A DNA stretch of 64,000 nt from Epichloe hybrida (lineage: Eukaryota > Ascomycota > Sordariomycetes > Hypocreales > Clavicipitaceae). A model generated the notes under the pieces. The model ran no database searches, was not told the origin of the DNA, and saw only the letters and a list, made by a program, of their open reading frames with translations. The position numbers and the translations under genes are program-made. Positions 9,602 to 21,840 of the stretch are shown here, in pieces. The DNA lies in the NCBI GenBank assembly GCA_019022495.1, contig JAFEKR010000021.1:558001-622000 (forward strand). Direction: 5' to 3'. Within the stretch, counting starts at the first letter, position 1. The number at the start of each line of letters is the position of its first letter.

Positions 9602-10465
9602 TCAGGAAAGCCCAAGGATGAATTGCACAAGGATATATTCGACATCGTAGCGTTGAGCAAAGAGAGACGGGAGTTGTTGGCCTAGTGTCTCCCAGTCAAT
9701 ATTGTCCATTCCCCGTAACGTGAAAACATATTCCCAATACTCTGGGTACCAGCCCGCATATTCCCAGTCTAGAAGAGCAACAATGCGACCTTCAGATATT
9801 ATTATATTTCGTGAGGCAATATCTCCATGCGTAAAGACAATAGGATAGTCGGCGCCGAGCTGGGTCGTGATCTGGTGCCAATACATTGACTGCGACTGTA
9901 GCCGTTTCGGCGGCTTAACAAGCCAGTCATGGAATTCAGTCAGGGTGCTGAACGGTCCGCCCGAGCGCGTAATGATGCTTGGGACCACAACGCCCTGGCC
10001 GTCAAGGCGGCCAAGGTAGATGCCGCGAAGGGCACGCATCTGTGCGATGTAGTCGCTGAGCTGGGCCAGGATGTTGGAGCGCTGATCGGGCGTAAGCACC
10101 GGCCACGCCTGCTGCAGTGTCTGACCCTCGATATATTTCATGGTGATGCGGTCCCAATCGCTACTGATGACTTCAGGTACCGGAATTGTGGTATGCGTTT
10201 TGATAAAGTGCAGCGCTAGCGCCTCGTTGGGATGGTCGTTCGCGCCCATGCCATCAGGAAACGTTGTGTATTTCGTGATGATATCGCCGTGTCGCACGAC
10301 ATAGCGATCGTTGCAGTGATAGATAATCTCGCCTTCGGGGTATGGGGCAGGATATCGTCGGGGTGGGGGCGAATCCCCAAAGAGAGCCTGCGTGCGATCT
10401 TGCAGCATCCTTTCCTGCAGGCGACTGAGTGCCCCTAGGCGACTAGTTTTTTGGTTCTTTGTCAT
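9602..10465 (-). CDS. APH-fold phosphotransferase / protein-kinase-like family protein
   Basis: Single exon, 287 residues, ATG at 10465 (an in-frame GTG lies 21 bases upstream). It shows the aminoglycoside-phosphotransferase (APH, PF01636) layout: an N-lobe with VVRHGDIITKY and the NEA segment (helix C Glu about residue 81), a hinge MKYIEGQTL, the catalytic loop FTHGDIASRNIII (Asp about residue 215) and a metal-binding Asp in LLDWEYAGWYPEYWEY (about residue 233). All key residues are present, so an active small-molecule kinase is plausible. In fungi this family is large and mostly of unknown substrate; resistance should not be assumed. It converges on the gene at 9035-9577. Confidence 0.85.
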   Translation of the reverse strand: MTKNQKTSRLGALSRLQERMLQDRTQALFGDSPPPRRYPAPYPEGEIIYHCNDRYVVRHGDIITKYTTFPDGMGANDHPNEALALHFIKTHTTIPVPEVISSDWDRITMKYIEGQTLQQAWPVLTPDQRSNILAQLSDYIAQMRALRGIYLGRLDGQGVVVPSIITRSGGPFSTLTEFHDWLVKPPKRLQSQSMYWHQITTQLGADYPIVFTHGDIASRNIIISEGRIVALLDWEYAGWYPEYWEYVFTLRGMDNIDWETLGQQLPSLFAQRYDVEYILVQFILGLS

Positions 10466-10766
10466 TTCGTGATTCTGGTACGGCACGGCGGATCACTTGT
10501 CGTTGCTAGGCCCGGACGGCGACCGAGAAAGTCGTTGGGGAAATGGGGCTGTAGTCAAGTGTATCAGGCGTTGGCAATCGAAATTGGTATCGCTTTCACG
10601 AGTCCGATGGGAGTGAAATCATGTGATGTCACTGCTACTGGACCATGGTCCATGGGCCTACCAGAAGGACGATGATTGGCCAGGCAGCTGGACCCATCTC
10701 CGCACTCTTGCAACCGAATATTATGGACCCCCATCTCATTGACGACGACCAACGTCGTCGGCGTAG
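10466..10766. other. Intergenic region upstream of the APH-like gene
   Basis: Only short overlapping frames are present. It probably contains the promoter of the minus-strand APH-like gene. Confidence 0.45.
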
Positions 10767-10910
10767 TCGGCGAGTTATCTGGATGATTTCATCGACGAGG
10801 CGAACTTTACTCGAGCACATCGGATTGTTCTCGGGTCTTTCGAGCTGTCATCTGGAGCAAGGACTATCACAGCCCGGTATGCAAACCTTGAAACCATTTT
10901 GCCATTCTAG
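10767..10910 (+). pseudogene. Relic resembling the pre-ankyrin region of a fungal ankyrin-repeat protein
   Basis: One frame reads DDFIDEANFTRAHRIVLG and continues about 25 more residues before a stop at 10908. The EANFTRAHRIVLG pattern is one I associate with the segment preceding the ankyrin array in fungal ankyrin proteins. No start, no ankyrin repeats and stops on the upstream side (10740, 10764) argue for a fragment. A second protein-like piece at about 10973-11125 (FRERPDVTDNPTCAFDELL) may belong to the same relic. Confidence 0.35.
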
Positions 10911-13601
10911 CAAGCACGAATCATTTGTGTCTCAAACATGACGGGAGCTATATTTCAGGTGATTTGAAAGGTCTTCCGCGAGCGTCCAGATGTGACGGAC
11001 AACCCAACTTGCGCATTTGATGAACTATTAAGCATATTTAACAACGCTGAGCGCTTGGCGCTAGAGGTGGATGGATATTGGTCTTTCTTCCTTTTTCTCC
11101 CGCTCGGGTACCTGGGAGGCAACGGTTGACACCGAGAAAAAAAAACAGATTGATCAGGAATCACACGAGTAGTGTTCACGATGCACTGGCTCTGCCATGG
11201 CTCTGCCATGGCTCTGCCAGACCAGGTTGGGGATGTGGAAGGCGGCAGCGGACGTGCCTAGGTCAGCTCTCGCAGCCAGTGAGATGATTCCGTTCCGTGA
11301 CAATGGCATAAGAGCGCGTGTTTTGTCCCAGTACCACCTGCCAGGGCGCCCAGACGTGAAGCGCATTGCAACTTTTGTTATTTTCTGTAGAAATCGGCCT
11401 CTGTCAATCAAGTCGGGGCGCTCATGCAGGGTTTCTTTCAAGAAGACAACAACAGCAGCGCCGCTCTAAGCTCCTGCTGCCCGCTAGCTTTTGAAGAAGA
11501 GAGGGGAGGGCTGGCCAAGATCCCCCGCTCTTGAACACTCCATTTGGCGCACGTACTGACATTGCGAAAGAACAAATGTTGAGAAATAGATTCATGTTAG
11601 TTCAGCCCCGTCTTCCCGAAACCTTTACACTGATGCTGCTGCAGTCTCTCATTGACAGGCAGACGTTCCGGTCTAGTCTCATATATGTATTGATTGAGCA
11701 TCGTCTGGGCCGACGCGGGTATGTTCCGTAGATCCTCCTTCTCGTCACTTCATGATGCAGCCCCGTAAGTGCCCAGTCAGCCCCTCTCGTTCGGTCTCTA
11801 CCATCCTGGAGAATCCCTCGCAATACGTACCTTGAGTGATATCCAGATGATGCGTCGTCATGCATAGAGATGCAAGAGCACCTGGCGCCGTCGCCAACCG
11901 TCGATTCAAGCTGAGCCATAGTAGATGAGGTCGAGTCTCGAGACATTTTGTTGGTCATGTGTATCAAGATGAGCGTCAAACGTTGGACGTGAATGCCACT
12001 TCGTTTGACGACGAAGAGATGCATGTATGTGAATCATGAGAAAAGAAGAGAACAATGCTCACCATCATGTCTATACCAAGCCCAGAAATCCCACCTCGAT
12101 ATATTGTGCGATTATTCAGAAACATTTCAAAGCATTCGTGTGGCCTGATGGGAAACAAAGTGTGGAAGCACGTCGATGCGAGCTCGCGTGGAACTTGCAC
12201 CGAGCCTCAAATCATTCAGCAGGGGCTGCATGCCGGGTGGAATGATCCGACGCAGAGACCGAATAAATAGTCCGTTGTGCGTCAGTCGACGTGACCCGGA
12301 CGTCGCGGCATCGACACCCGCCCCCCTTTTCGGGCAGCATGGCCCAAAAGAACGATTGAAACACGCCATAATACGGAGAACAGGATTTCGAAATCGCAGC
12401 CTTGTGAGACTGGGACAGGGGACTGGGACTGCGAGGAGTTGCACCCTTGTCGGGGCGATGAGGTCTCTTTCTGCACCGGGTCTAGGTTCCGTTGTTCCCG
12501 CAATGTGAGTGTCATACTTGGTTGGACGTGATAGGTCGTCACGGCCTTTCGTCTCCGTGTTTTTGTGTCACACAGCTGAGGTGCGAGGTCTACTCCGTAG
12601 TCCGTACAGAGTAGACAGTGAACACTGAGGTCAACAAGCAACCCACCCCTGTTGTCTCTGAAAGCAATTCAGATTGGGCACAAACGTTTTCCTTCCCAGC
12701 CGGAACTGGTACCTCCGACTAACGGTTGTGTCTGTTTACTCCAACAAGGCACAAAGTTGGATTGAAACATGATCAAATGTCACTCCACGGGTGGAGCCAA
12801 GATTGTGGTTCATTGCTAGTGAACTCTGACAGTATTTGTTGAAAAGCACCGTCGTCATCTAGGGGCGAATGAAAGAGAATTCTTCCATCTGCTCCTTAAT
12901 GACAGCCTTATCAACCACCATGCTTTTGATACTCATCTTTATGCCTCAAAGATTCATGCGCTTGTTGCGGAGAGAGAGCTCTGAAAGAAAGCCCTTCAAA
13001 TGAGGTTGTTGAAAAAGATCAGTGATCCAAAGACCGTTTGAGTCGCGTTGTTCTGCAGCCCCCTTGTAGAGGATCACATCGCCCGGGTTCGCGAAATACA
13101 GGACAGCAAGAGGCTATAATGAGAGAGGCTTGAGCTTACGGCTGACCGATGAATTCAAAGCGGCAGCGCAACCTGCAAATTCAAACACTTTCGACTGGCG
13201 GTAGCCTAACAGTGCGTTGGGACACGATAGTACATTGGGACTGTTTGCAAGAGCCTGAATATCCTCAGATACACTTGGTAGTGCGTCGTACCAGAATTAT
13301 GGTACACATTTCTGCCAGTCGGACATTCGATTGTCGTCGCCGTAGTAAGATAGCGACGTCCCAACGCGCAGCCCTTTCAGGTCGCGCACTTGGTCCTAAG
13401 AAACTTGATCATCACGCAAACCCAAAAGAGTCTTTTCCGATGACTGCGCAACATGTTCCAGCGGAAGAATGACTGATACTGTTGTGCCCGCGCCGATTCG
13501 TCTGTGGATCGAGACTTCTCCACGTAGCTGCGACACGATTTACCAAGACACGTACCCGGTGTTGAAGAGTCTTCCTGGCTGGAAGGCCGAGAGAGCCCGC
13601 G
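10911..13601. other. Gene-poor stretch with no supported gene
   Basis: About 2.7 kb of ordinary-GC DNA with only short overlapping frames on both strands. A tandem triplicate of the decamer GGCTCTGCCA/TGGCTCTGCC lies at 11188-11219. A TACTCCGTA..TCCGTAC motif lies at 12591-12606. A plus-strand frame ending near 13649 contains a protein-like piece (YQDTYPVLKSLPGWKAERAR) that may be a gene remnant. Confidence 0.4.
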
Positions 13602-14622
13602 CTAAAGAAATTCGGGCTTGGTGCCTTTCCCAGTATCTCGAGCGATGAGATTGACGACATTCTCTATCTTGCCACACTGAACGGAACTCCCATTTGCATG
13701 TGGAGTGTGTACATGTTTGACGACGGTTTGCAGAGGGTGCAATTGATGGCTGGCTGTTAGGTCACGAGTAGTCGATTCGGCTCTGTCCGTGGCTGTTTGT
13801 GCGACAGACAGAAGTTGAAAAGTGTAGCCAGCGAGAACACTTTCTGTCACCTCCTCGAGGAGACAATCTAATTGAGTGTTGCACGAAAGCTTCTCTTCGC
13901 CATGTTGTCTCGTGTCATCCATGACAACATCCCAAGATATCAGACTTGGCTTTGTCAACTTGCATGTCGTTGGCCCGTAGGACCGCAGCCACGGTGAGAA
14001 TGTCAAAGGCCCTCGAGTAGCTGAGTTCACTTTCGACAGTGAAGCTCCATGTTGGAATGTTGGTATAGATGAAACCCGCCAGCATGCCATCCATCTTTCC
14101 TCGCATCTCAAGCCGGCGTGAACGCCAAGCTTCGAACTCAAGAGAGGGCTTTTGATAGTATACTTTCTTCGCGATGGGGAGCCCCACGGCTTCTTTGGAA
14201 ATTTGCCCCGTGTGCTGACATGAGCTGTTTTCTCGCCGTTTTCAACGAGTCCCAAATCCACGTCAAACACAGTCGGGCGAGGATGAGTTCCCATCGTCTT
14301 CAGAGGAATCCGAGACTTGAAGCACGCCATCTGCGCCAAAGTTGAAACTTTCCCCTTCCAGATATCTCTTTGGCAGTTTCGATGAGAATTTTCCGTGGTA
14401 GAGCTGTGGCAAGTTTCTTCGACTCATCTCCGTCGACGTCAGATGTTTCCGAGAAGAAATACCCGAGTACAGCGCAGAGCTGCCAAGGCTCCTTGGTGGT
14501 GGCATGATACGAGCTTTCGTCGCTACTATTTGTGGATTTTTGGTCGTCGAATCAGGCATTGGTCTGCGAAGGCGACCGATAAACCCCCATTTTAGCATCC
14601 AGGAAGACGGAGGACGGAGCAT
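13602..14622 (-). pseudogene. Possible decayed gene, frames broken
   Basis: Three overlapping minus-strand frames (14263-14622, 13915-14187 and 13602-14339) each contain stretches with protein-like composition. The best is MLAGFIYTNIPTWSFTVESEL at about 14080-14020. No single frame carries the whole signal, and no simple intron set joins them. It may be a frameshifted gene or chance. No family is recognised. Confidence 0.25.
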
Positions 14623-15635
14623 TCAACCTCTGTCGAGACTCTAATGATGTTGGCAGCTTTGGAAAAGACACGGGTCGGACTCTCACAATCGGTCATGGCA
14701 TCGCCACTTGCGGCCGCATTATGCTCATTCTTGCAGGAAGAGCTCCCGGTCGAGGGCGCTTGGGTGGTCTGCTTGTTGTTGTTGCGTGAAGAACAAAGTT
14801 GGCTAGCTCACCCGCTAGTCGCAAATTTCGAGCGTGTACATAGTTAACAGAGGGACCAGTTGGAGATGTCGTCTCTGCTCGATGGGAAACGGCGCCAACG
14901 TTGTTGATTCTGTCGCCACGTTGCTGTCATTTTTCTTCCATCTCGATGGGTCCGTCAAGATGTTGTTTCATTGGCTGAGGTGAAGAGTCCACAGGACGAG
15001 TACGTTCGTAAATTGTATGTACTGCAAGTCATCAATCCGTAATCCGTACTGGGATGCATGAGTCATCTGACAAATCGGCATCGCCAAATTGGAACAACGA
15101 TTCCGGGAGGCTACTTGTGGGCGGGCGTACAGCATTGACCCCCACGGAGAAACGGGAAAAACCACGACGACAAATTCCCTGAATCGCGCCTATCCGTAAT
15201 CGTACGTGGCATCAACGCCGCCTCAACGCCGCCTTCAACGCCGCCCCCCTTCGCCATTGTTTGAGGACGCGCCAGTAACTAACTGGGCGTGAGAATGCGC
15301 AATGGCCGCATGGTACATGGATGGTTGTGGATCAGAACAAGAACATGTGGCGTTTGGGTGGATGAGAATGGGGGTGGTGAGGCTGGGTCCATTGGCGTCT
15401 TTCAGATGGTGGTTTTGCCCGTTTTCTACGCCAAGCTGATTAGGTCTGGTTGATCCCCCACCGCGCCAACATCTTCGACCGCCCGTTTCCGCCGATATGC
15501 TCCTGCCCCGAACCCTCGCAAGCGGCGACGTGTACGTACGTACGTATGCAGTGTCATCGTGATCCGACCAGCTGGCCGCCGGCCGCCAAAGGCTACGACA
15601 CATGTCCGCCACTGCGATTCCAAGACGCGATCAAG
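14623..15635. other. Intergenic region upstream of the Zn2Cys6 regulator
   Basis: No gene is supported. Repeated AACGCCGCC units at 15209-15245 and a TACGTACGTACGTATG alternation near 15531-15547 are visible. The latter lies about 90-105 bases before the ATG at 15636, within the probable leader or promoter. Confidence 0.45.
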
Positions 15636-18078
15636 ATGGAGACGACAAAGTCATCGCCCTCAGGCACCGGCTCTGGCTCCTCCCCTCCCGCCACCTCCTC
15701 GTCCACGCCCTCCAAGGTTACCCTCACAATAGTTGCATGTGATAGCTGTCGACGCAGAAAAGTAAAGGTTCGTTGTGCGCCCCCTTGATACCCTCGGGGC
15801 ACCTGCAAACCGTTGGGCGCATTTTGATCTGAATCTCTCATCCGTAGTGCGATGGCGCCAAACCAAAGTGCTCCGTCTGTGTCGACCGCCGCCAGCAATG
15901 CATCTACCGAACGACACGACGCGTCGAGATGACCGAGTTGCGGAGCTTGGCACAAGACCACGGCCGAGTGCTGGAGTTGCTGAGGACGGCATCTCCCGAC
16001 ACCGTCGTGGCACTGTTGAAACATCTCCGAGGCACCGAATCGCAGACGACACACCTGAGTGAGCTGCATGCGGGCTTGGTGCCTGCTCATCCGCCACTTC
16101 AGCTGGACCTGAACTTCCGCTACCCGAACACCTTTGTAGGCCTGGAGCCCTTGGGCGTGGCGGATCTTGATTTTCGCCTCATCGATGTGAACAAGCCTTC
16201 ACCCGCGATGCTCACGATGCGCAAACGGCTGCGGGCTTCCGGGGCGCGGCCGACAAGGTTTGATCCCCAGGATCCGGGCACCGAGTCGACCAGGGTGTCG
16301 AGACCGCCAGCCGAGCCCATTCACTACGTGGACTCCCGCTTGCAGAGCCTCAGTATTCGTCAGTGGACAACTGTGTCCATCTCAAACTCGCTCGCGGCCA
16401 AGACCATATCGTTCTATCTTGGCAATGAACATCCTCTCTTGGCTCTGTTCGATTCCGACTTGTTCCTGAGAGATCTGATCAATGGCCGAGGACGCTTTTG
16501 CTCCGAGCTGCTCGTCAGCTCCCTCCTTGCCTGGTCCTGCGTATGTAAAACCGCCTCGCCTTCAACGTTCCTCGCCTCGACCCCGTCGGCCATGCTTCCT
16601 TCGCTCACAGCATCATCTAGTCCACCTACGCCCAGTTCGATCCCGAGGCGAAACGGCTTTCTCCCATTTTTCTTGACGAAGCCAAATCCCGCTGGCAGGC
16701 GAGTCAGGAGCATGCGGACCTTTGTACTGTGTCAGCAGCAATATTCTTGGCCATGACGTGTAACCAACACGGGACCGATCGAGTTGGATTGATGTATTTG
16801 GATGCAAGCGCCGAGATTGGCCGCCAGCTCGGCCTCTTTGATCGTCAATATGAAGAGACAGTGGCCATCTATTTTGAGGACCAGGACATGGCCTCTGTGG
16901 CATCCTACGTTGCTTGGGGCACGTTCGCATGGCAAACGTGAGCGTTGACCACCTAGTCATGAGCCGGGATATACAATTTTTGATACCAACTAACTTGCTG
17001 TGCTTAGTTTACATTGTCTGTATTTCCGGAGGCAGCATCAGATACGCAACGCGCCTTCTCTGCCCATCCCGGGAGACGAGCAAGGCTCAAATATGGCCCA
17101 CTACATGGGGAATACTTTTACCTGGGTGGCCAAGTTCTGGCGCATCGTCCACGGGTATTTCCATGACGCATACACGGCCTTTTTCCATTCCACGTTGGAC
17201 GAAGCCGAAAGCGTGTACATGAAATTACTGGAATGGTCCAGACATCTCCCAGAAAGCTGTAGGAGGAGCGAGTCATGCGCTCACCATGTATTAATGCTGC
17301 AGTAGGTTTGACAACGTCATTTGCCCCCCCCCCTCCCCCGCCCCCTTGCCCAAAATTCATCCATTGTTACTGATGAATACTGACGAAGTGGGCGGGGTTG
17401 TTGTTGCTCAGCATCTGGTATCAGACGGCCATTATGGACATCTGGCGGCCGTTTCTGACACGCAGTGGTGGTGACGGCAATTTGCGAAATTTTCAATCGC
17501 ACGACAACACGCCCGCGGCGGCCTACAACGCCTCGGTCAGGCAACTCAAGCGCCTGGTGTACCAGTTCCGAAAAACGCTCGAGGCGACGAACCTGACCAT
17601 GCTGGTCACGCCCGGCTACCTCTATCTCGTGAACGAGGTGTTTCGTGACAGCACCGCGTCGGACGCCCAGTTTTATTTCCTGCTCTCCACGCACGGCTAT
17701 CTCGCCATCGGCCCGTGGTGCCGCGGGATCAGTGGCATCGCAAAAGCCTTTATGAGCTTCGGGGAGCGCATCGGCGTGTTTGACCGGCCAGGATGGTCAT
17801 CTGGCTTGATTGAGAGTGCCCGCACGACGGTGGAAGAGCTCGACCGGAACGAGACGTATAGCAGCCTGTACCCCATCGATCTCGACATGGACCAGGATGG
17901 GGCCAAGACTAGAAACATGGAGGTGCTTGCCAATGAGTTTCGGAGCTTCGCCGCGCCGCAGAGTGAGTTGCCGCACAAGGAACCGCCGCGATTTGACCAG
18001 CAGCAGCAGCCTTATGTATGGAAGGGAGACCCTCGCGACCTTAGCCTCACTTTGAGCAAAGCAGCGGGGACGGACTAG
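15636..18078 (+). CDS. Zn2Cys6 fungal transcription factor
   Basis: Five exons: 15636-15767, 15848-16540, 16621-16937, 17008-17301 and 17412-18078, giving 700 residues. The binuclear zinc cluster is complete, with C35, C38, C45, C52, C55 and C62 (CX2CX6CX6CX2CX6C). The first intron splits it right after the RRRKVK basic stretch, a common place in this family. A short coiled linker (MTELRSLAQDHGRVLELL) follows. The large middle part, with LLAWSC, SAAIFLAMTCNQHG, GLMYLDASAEIGRQLGL and SYVAWGTFAWQT, matches the fungal-specific transcription factor domain (PF04082). It would act in the nucleus; targets cannot be inferred. The ATG at 15636 (TCAAGATGG) is preferred over the in-frame ATG at 15450. 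Intron 4 contains a C-rich run at 17323-17346. The tail is acidic and Gln-rich. Confidence 0.85.
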
Positions 18079-18223
18079 CACGAGTGAATATAGTAATCAA
18101 GGTAATGCGCATGCATTCTTCATTAGAAGTTATTTACAATACATTTATACATGTTTATACAAGGAGGGGGCTTTACAGAACTGCTCACCGCACAATGTCG
18201 GATGCATCCCAGCTGCGACACAT

Positions 18224-20649
18224 CTACTGCGCTGCTCCCATGGCCTGCACGGCGACCACAACGGAATCCTCCCTAGACGCAAATCTGTTGTCTGCGTTGA
18301 AGAAGAACTTTAGTCCCGTTGCGTCTCCTCGTCTCCCCCTCCCAGCAAATAAAATCTCTCCCGATGGCTGACCAAGCTCTTTATGCGACCCCGTCATGAT
18401 GGGCATTGGACCTCCGTTCCCGCAGAACTGTAGCGCCAACAGGTCGCCCTCTTTGGCAAGCCAAATCCGTAGACTCCTCAGCTGCAAGCACGAGGGCTCC
18501 TGTACAGCCTGTGTATAATGTGGTGTATCTGCCATCTCCTTCTCCAGCCTCCCACCCTTCTGTGCGTATTCGCACCAACACCAAGAATGACCTCCGGTGC
18601 CCCCTATGTTGCCCGACGTTGGTGGGAAGATGTTTGACCCCAAAGAAACCTCCTCGCCATTGTCAGCATATCGGAAGGTGATTCCACAGAGCGTGAGCTG
18701 TGGTTTCCGGGTGGCATGACACGTCGTGCTGCTGATCTTGGTGACGGGGCGACTGCAGTCCAGGAAGGAGATGATACTCAGTGGACCAGGCCTCCGTCTC
18801 GCTGGGTTCACTCCAGATCGACCTTCGTCACACTGACCCCAGACGGTGCCGAACAAGAGGGCCTCCATCGGACACAGATCGGGCTGCATTTCAAACTTCC
18901 AGTGCCCGGAGCTGCATGAGGATACGCAGAGTGTTGGTGGCGGCAAGTTGTTTCGCCACAGCAGGCTGCCAGCGCCGGGGTTGAGCCTCGCGCTGCTCAT
19001 GATCCTGGGGGCGGCACATACTTTGCTACGAGGCTGCTGGAGAATGCAAAGTTTACAAAGCCGTCCATCTGTCGCGGACGCTTCGGCCTGAAACCCAACA
19101 GCGAAATTATTCTCCGACACGTGAACGAAACGTTTGTCTCCATTTTGGTTTCCCAGCTTGACGGACTCGTGATGGCAGAATAGAATTTCTAGCCCGGTTA
19201 TTCTTCGTACAAGTTTCTCCGCATCGTCTTCAATCCGGTCCTCCTCGGAATTTATGACCAAACCAGCGATCCAGTTATCATTAGAGATTTTCACTTGATC
19301 GCATGTCTCACTCGTGGGTACGATTTGGCGATTGGCAACTCGGACATCCAGAAGGTCACCTTCATTCGACCAGTCTATCAAGAGTGTGGGTTTTGCCCCA
19401 ACCATTTCAGCGAAATCTTCGATTAGCGCTCTCCTGAGGACCTTGACCTGTGTTGGTTCTGGCAGAATCAGCCGCGCGGATATTGTGGCTGTCGCGCCGT
19501 CGAAGGTGACAGGATCTGGGGCTGCTATGCTTTTCTCCTTGTGCAGGAGTCTATACGGTCCTGCAATTTGCGTCAGTGTCTGCTCCCAGATACGCCGACG
19601 GTTGGCCAGCCCGGCAAATCTCGCTTCGTGTCGCAGAGGGTTGCTGGCAAGGTGCATGTCCTTGTACAGTTGTTCCCAGTCGATGGCGTCAATGAGCACC
19701 TGGCTACTCGATGTGGGCATGTCGTACAGCCAGGGTAAATCTCTCGGGACTCGGAGCCTCCAGAAAGAGTTACTCAGTTCAACACCACGCACAGAGCTTG
19801 ATGCCGTGCGTAGCCGCAAGACGTCCGTTATTTCAAGGAAATCGATTATCAGAAGCCTTGTTTCAGGGGCCAAGAGACCAAACAAATCGTGTAAGCCTGT
19901 ATTTCTGGCCTGATGGATTGCTTTCGAGGGACCTGTTAGCTTTGGCAAGTTCTCGTAGTACTCTTGGAGGCCTGGTATGTGCCAGGGCGAGAACAAGAGA
20001 TACTCGTAGCCTCGCGAACACTCCCAATACTGTTGCTGAAACCGGGATGCGACCCCATAGTCGATATTTAACACACGCTGGAATCCTTGGGTATGAGCCA
20101 GACTCTTGAAAGTCTCATACAATGTTTTCTTATCTAATTCGCGCGGACGCACTGCTTTACATAGGAGGTTGTGGCAGGCTGAATGGAACGGTATCGCGAA
20201 CGGGTCGCTGGATGTCCAGCTGTAACTGTGATGATGGACCCAAGAGTGAGTGCGTGCTTGCGCGGGCGGTTTGGCCCAGCCGAGCATCGATATTACATAT
20301 GCTTACGTATTGATATAATCGGCTTGTTCCTCGGGAAAGTTGGGGTCAGCGCCAGCTCGAACATCGAAGAAGCCATTGTCGTCAAACGAAGCCAGTCCTG
20401 ATATATACACCCTGTATTCGCGTCAGTCACACCATGACTCGATACACACCGTCCGTCCCTGTACACCTACTTGTTCCGGCTCTGGCTCTCTGGATTTTCG
20501 CACATCACTCTTGCGTCGCCGAGCCAGGACATGATGTTGCCCCCGGGCTCGAACATGGAAGAATCGGGGGCATCATTCTCTTCAAGTTGCCACGATTGCG
20601 GATTGAATGGCCCTCCGCACAGTGCACAGTAGGCATCTGCGCCGCCCAT
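18224..20649 (-). CDS. F-box domain protein with N-terminal Cys motif
   Basis: Three exons on the minus strand, 20471-20649, 20307-20411 and 18224-20225, give 761 residues. Residues 7-15 are YCALCGGPF, a CX2C opening common to a large fungal F-box family. The small second exon encodes KVYISG followed by a segment ending PNFPEEQADYINT, also typical. The F-box lies at about residues 205-250 (LHDLFGLLAPETRLLIIDFL then LRLRTASSSVRGV). The long C-terminal region has many Trp, Cys and Gly and ends QAMGAAQ; no named domain is recognised. F-box proteins usually act as substrate adaptors of SCF ubiquitin ligases, but partners here are unknown. Its stop lies 145 bp from the stop of the convergent Zn2Cys6 gene. 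Confidence 0.8.
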
Positions 20650-21840
20650 TGTTAGCGATGACTGTACGGATACATCAATGTTTGGATAAGTCTGGCATTT
20701 CTCACAGAGGTGTACCACATGGCACACAACACACGGAGCGGCGGGACGTGATGATAGCCCAGTCTTGGACGCTGGCTGTGATGCAAGCAAGTCAGGCAAG
20801 AGTGGTACACGCACATGCCGTTGGTCAGTAAGAAGGATGTCATTCGCGGGCCTCCTGCATCTTGCATCTGACGTGGTAGCTTGCTACCTAGGCAGGAGAT
20901 CTATAGATATGATTGCGTCCATCTGCCTGCGCGGGCGGGCAGCCCTGATGATCCGAGGACGTGAGCTCGTGGGCTAGCATCCCGAGTTGCACAATGACAA
21001 TGCCTGTGCCGGGCATCATATATGAGAGAAGATTGCAACGATACGAACGGGACCAACCCGACTTGTCACGATGGTGGGCAGTTGCCTCTCAAAACAAGTT
21101 TGACCGCAGTGGGTTTTGGGCAAACGCCTCCGGGCAGCGGTGTGGGGTCCGTTCGCAACTCACGTGAGGTCAGTCTTTGCATCGACACGTAAAAATCAAA
21201 AGATGATGGGTTGTTGGTCTGGAGCGGCAACCAACGCGAGTCAACTTGACACACGCTATGCACACCCCAACAAGCCACAGCAATTTCCAGGACCAACTCA
21301 ACGACACGGTCAACGTTGGTGGTAGGGGATCCGAAAGGCGCATTCTGTGAGAAACTCCACGAGCTGCTGGGCCCACAATGGCGGCACCCAATCCAGTCGC
21401 CGGCATGGCGGCTCGCTCAATCTCGTTTCGACGATTGGGGGTCTTTTGAGAGAATGCAGAACAATGGCCGAGCAGATCTACAATGGCCGCGCAGGGGCTT
21501 CGAGGGGGGAGGACCACCAACATGGACTGTGCCGCTGGCCAACTACGGCGCATCTGGACCAGCCCGGTCGGTGGCCCTACCCTTGGAGAAGTGCAGATCA
21601 ACACGGAGGAGAGTAACAAAGACTGATCAGGCCGGTTGGTGAAGCGCTGTCAAATTTTCGTCCATTTCGTACAAAGATTCGGCATGCGCTCTCCAACTCC
21701 CGTCTGCGCCGCCATAGCATCCAGCATCATGGGGTTGGTTCTGCTTCGTTTCTCCCCCTCTGAGCAAAGAACTCGAATCCTGTTCGTTTCTCGAACCCCC
21801 TCCTCGTTCTAAAACCTGGTTTTCCTACCGATTGCCCATC
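20650..21840. other. Divergent intergenic region
   Basis: About 1.2 kb between the divergent F-box and seven-TM genes. Short overlapping frames only, without recognisable domains. A pyrimidine-rich run precedes the ATG at 21841. Confidence 0.5.

Noticed and set aside
15450..15635. Upstream in-frame ATG for the Zn2Cys6 gene
   Set aside because: The added 62 residues cross a TACGTACG alternation and have no protein-like character; the ATG at 15636 has a better context and gives a normal distance to the zinc cluster.
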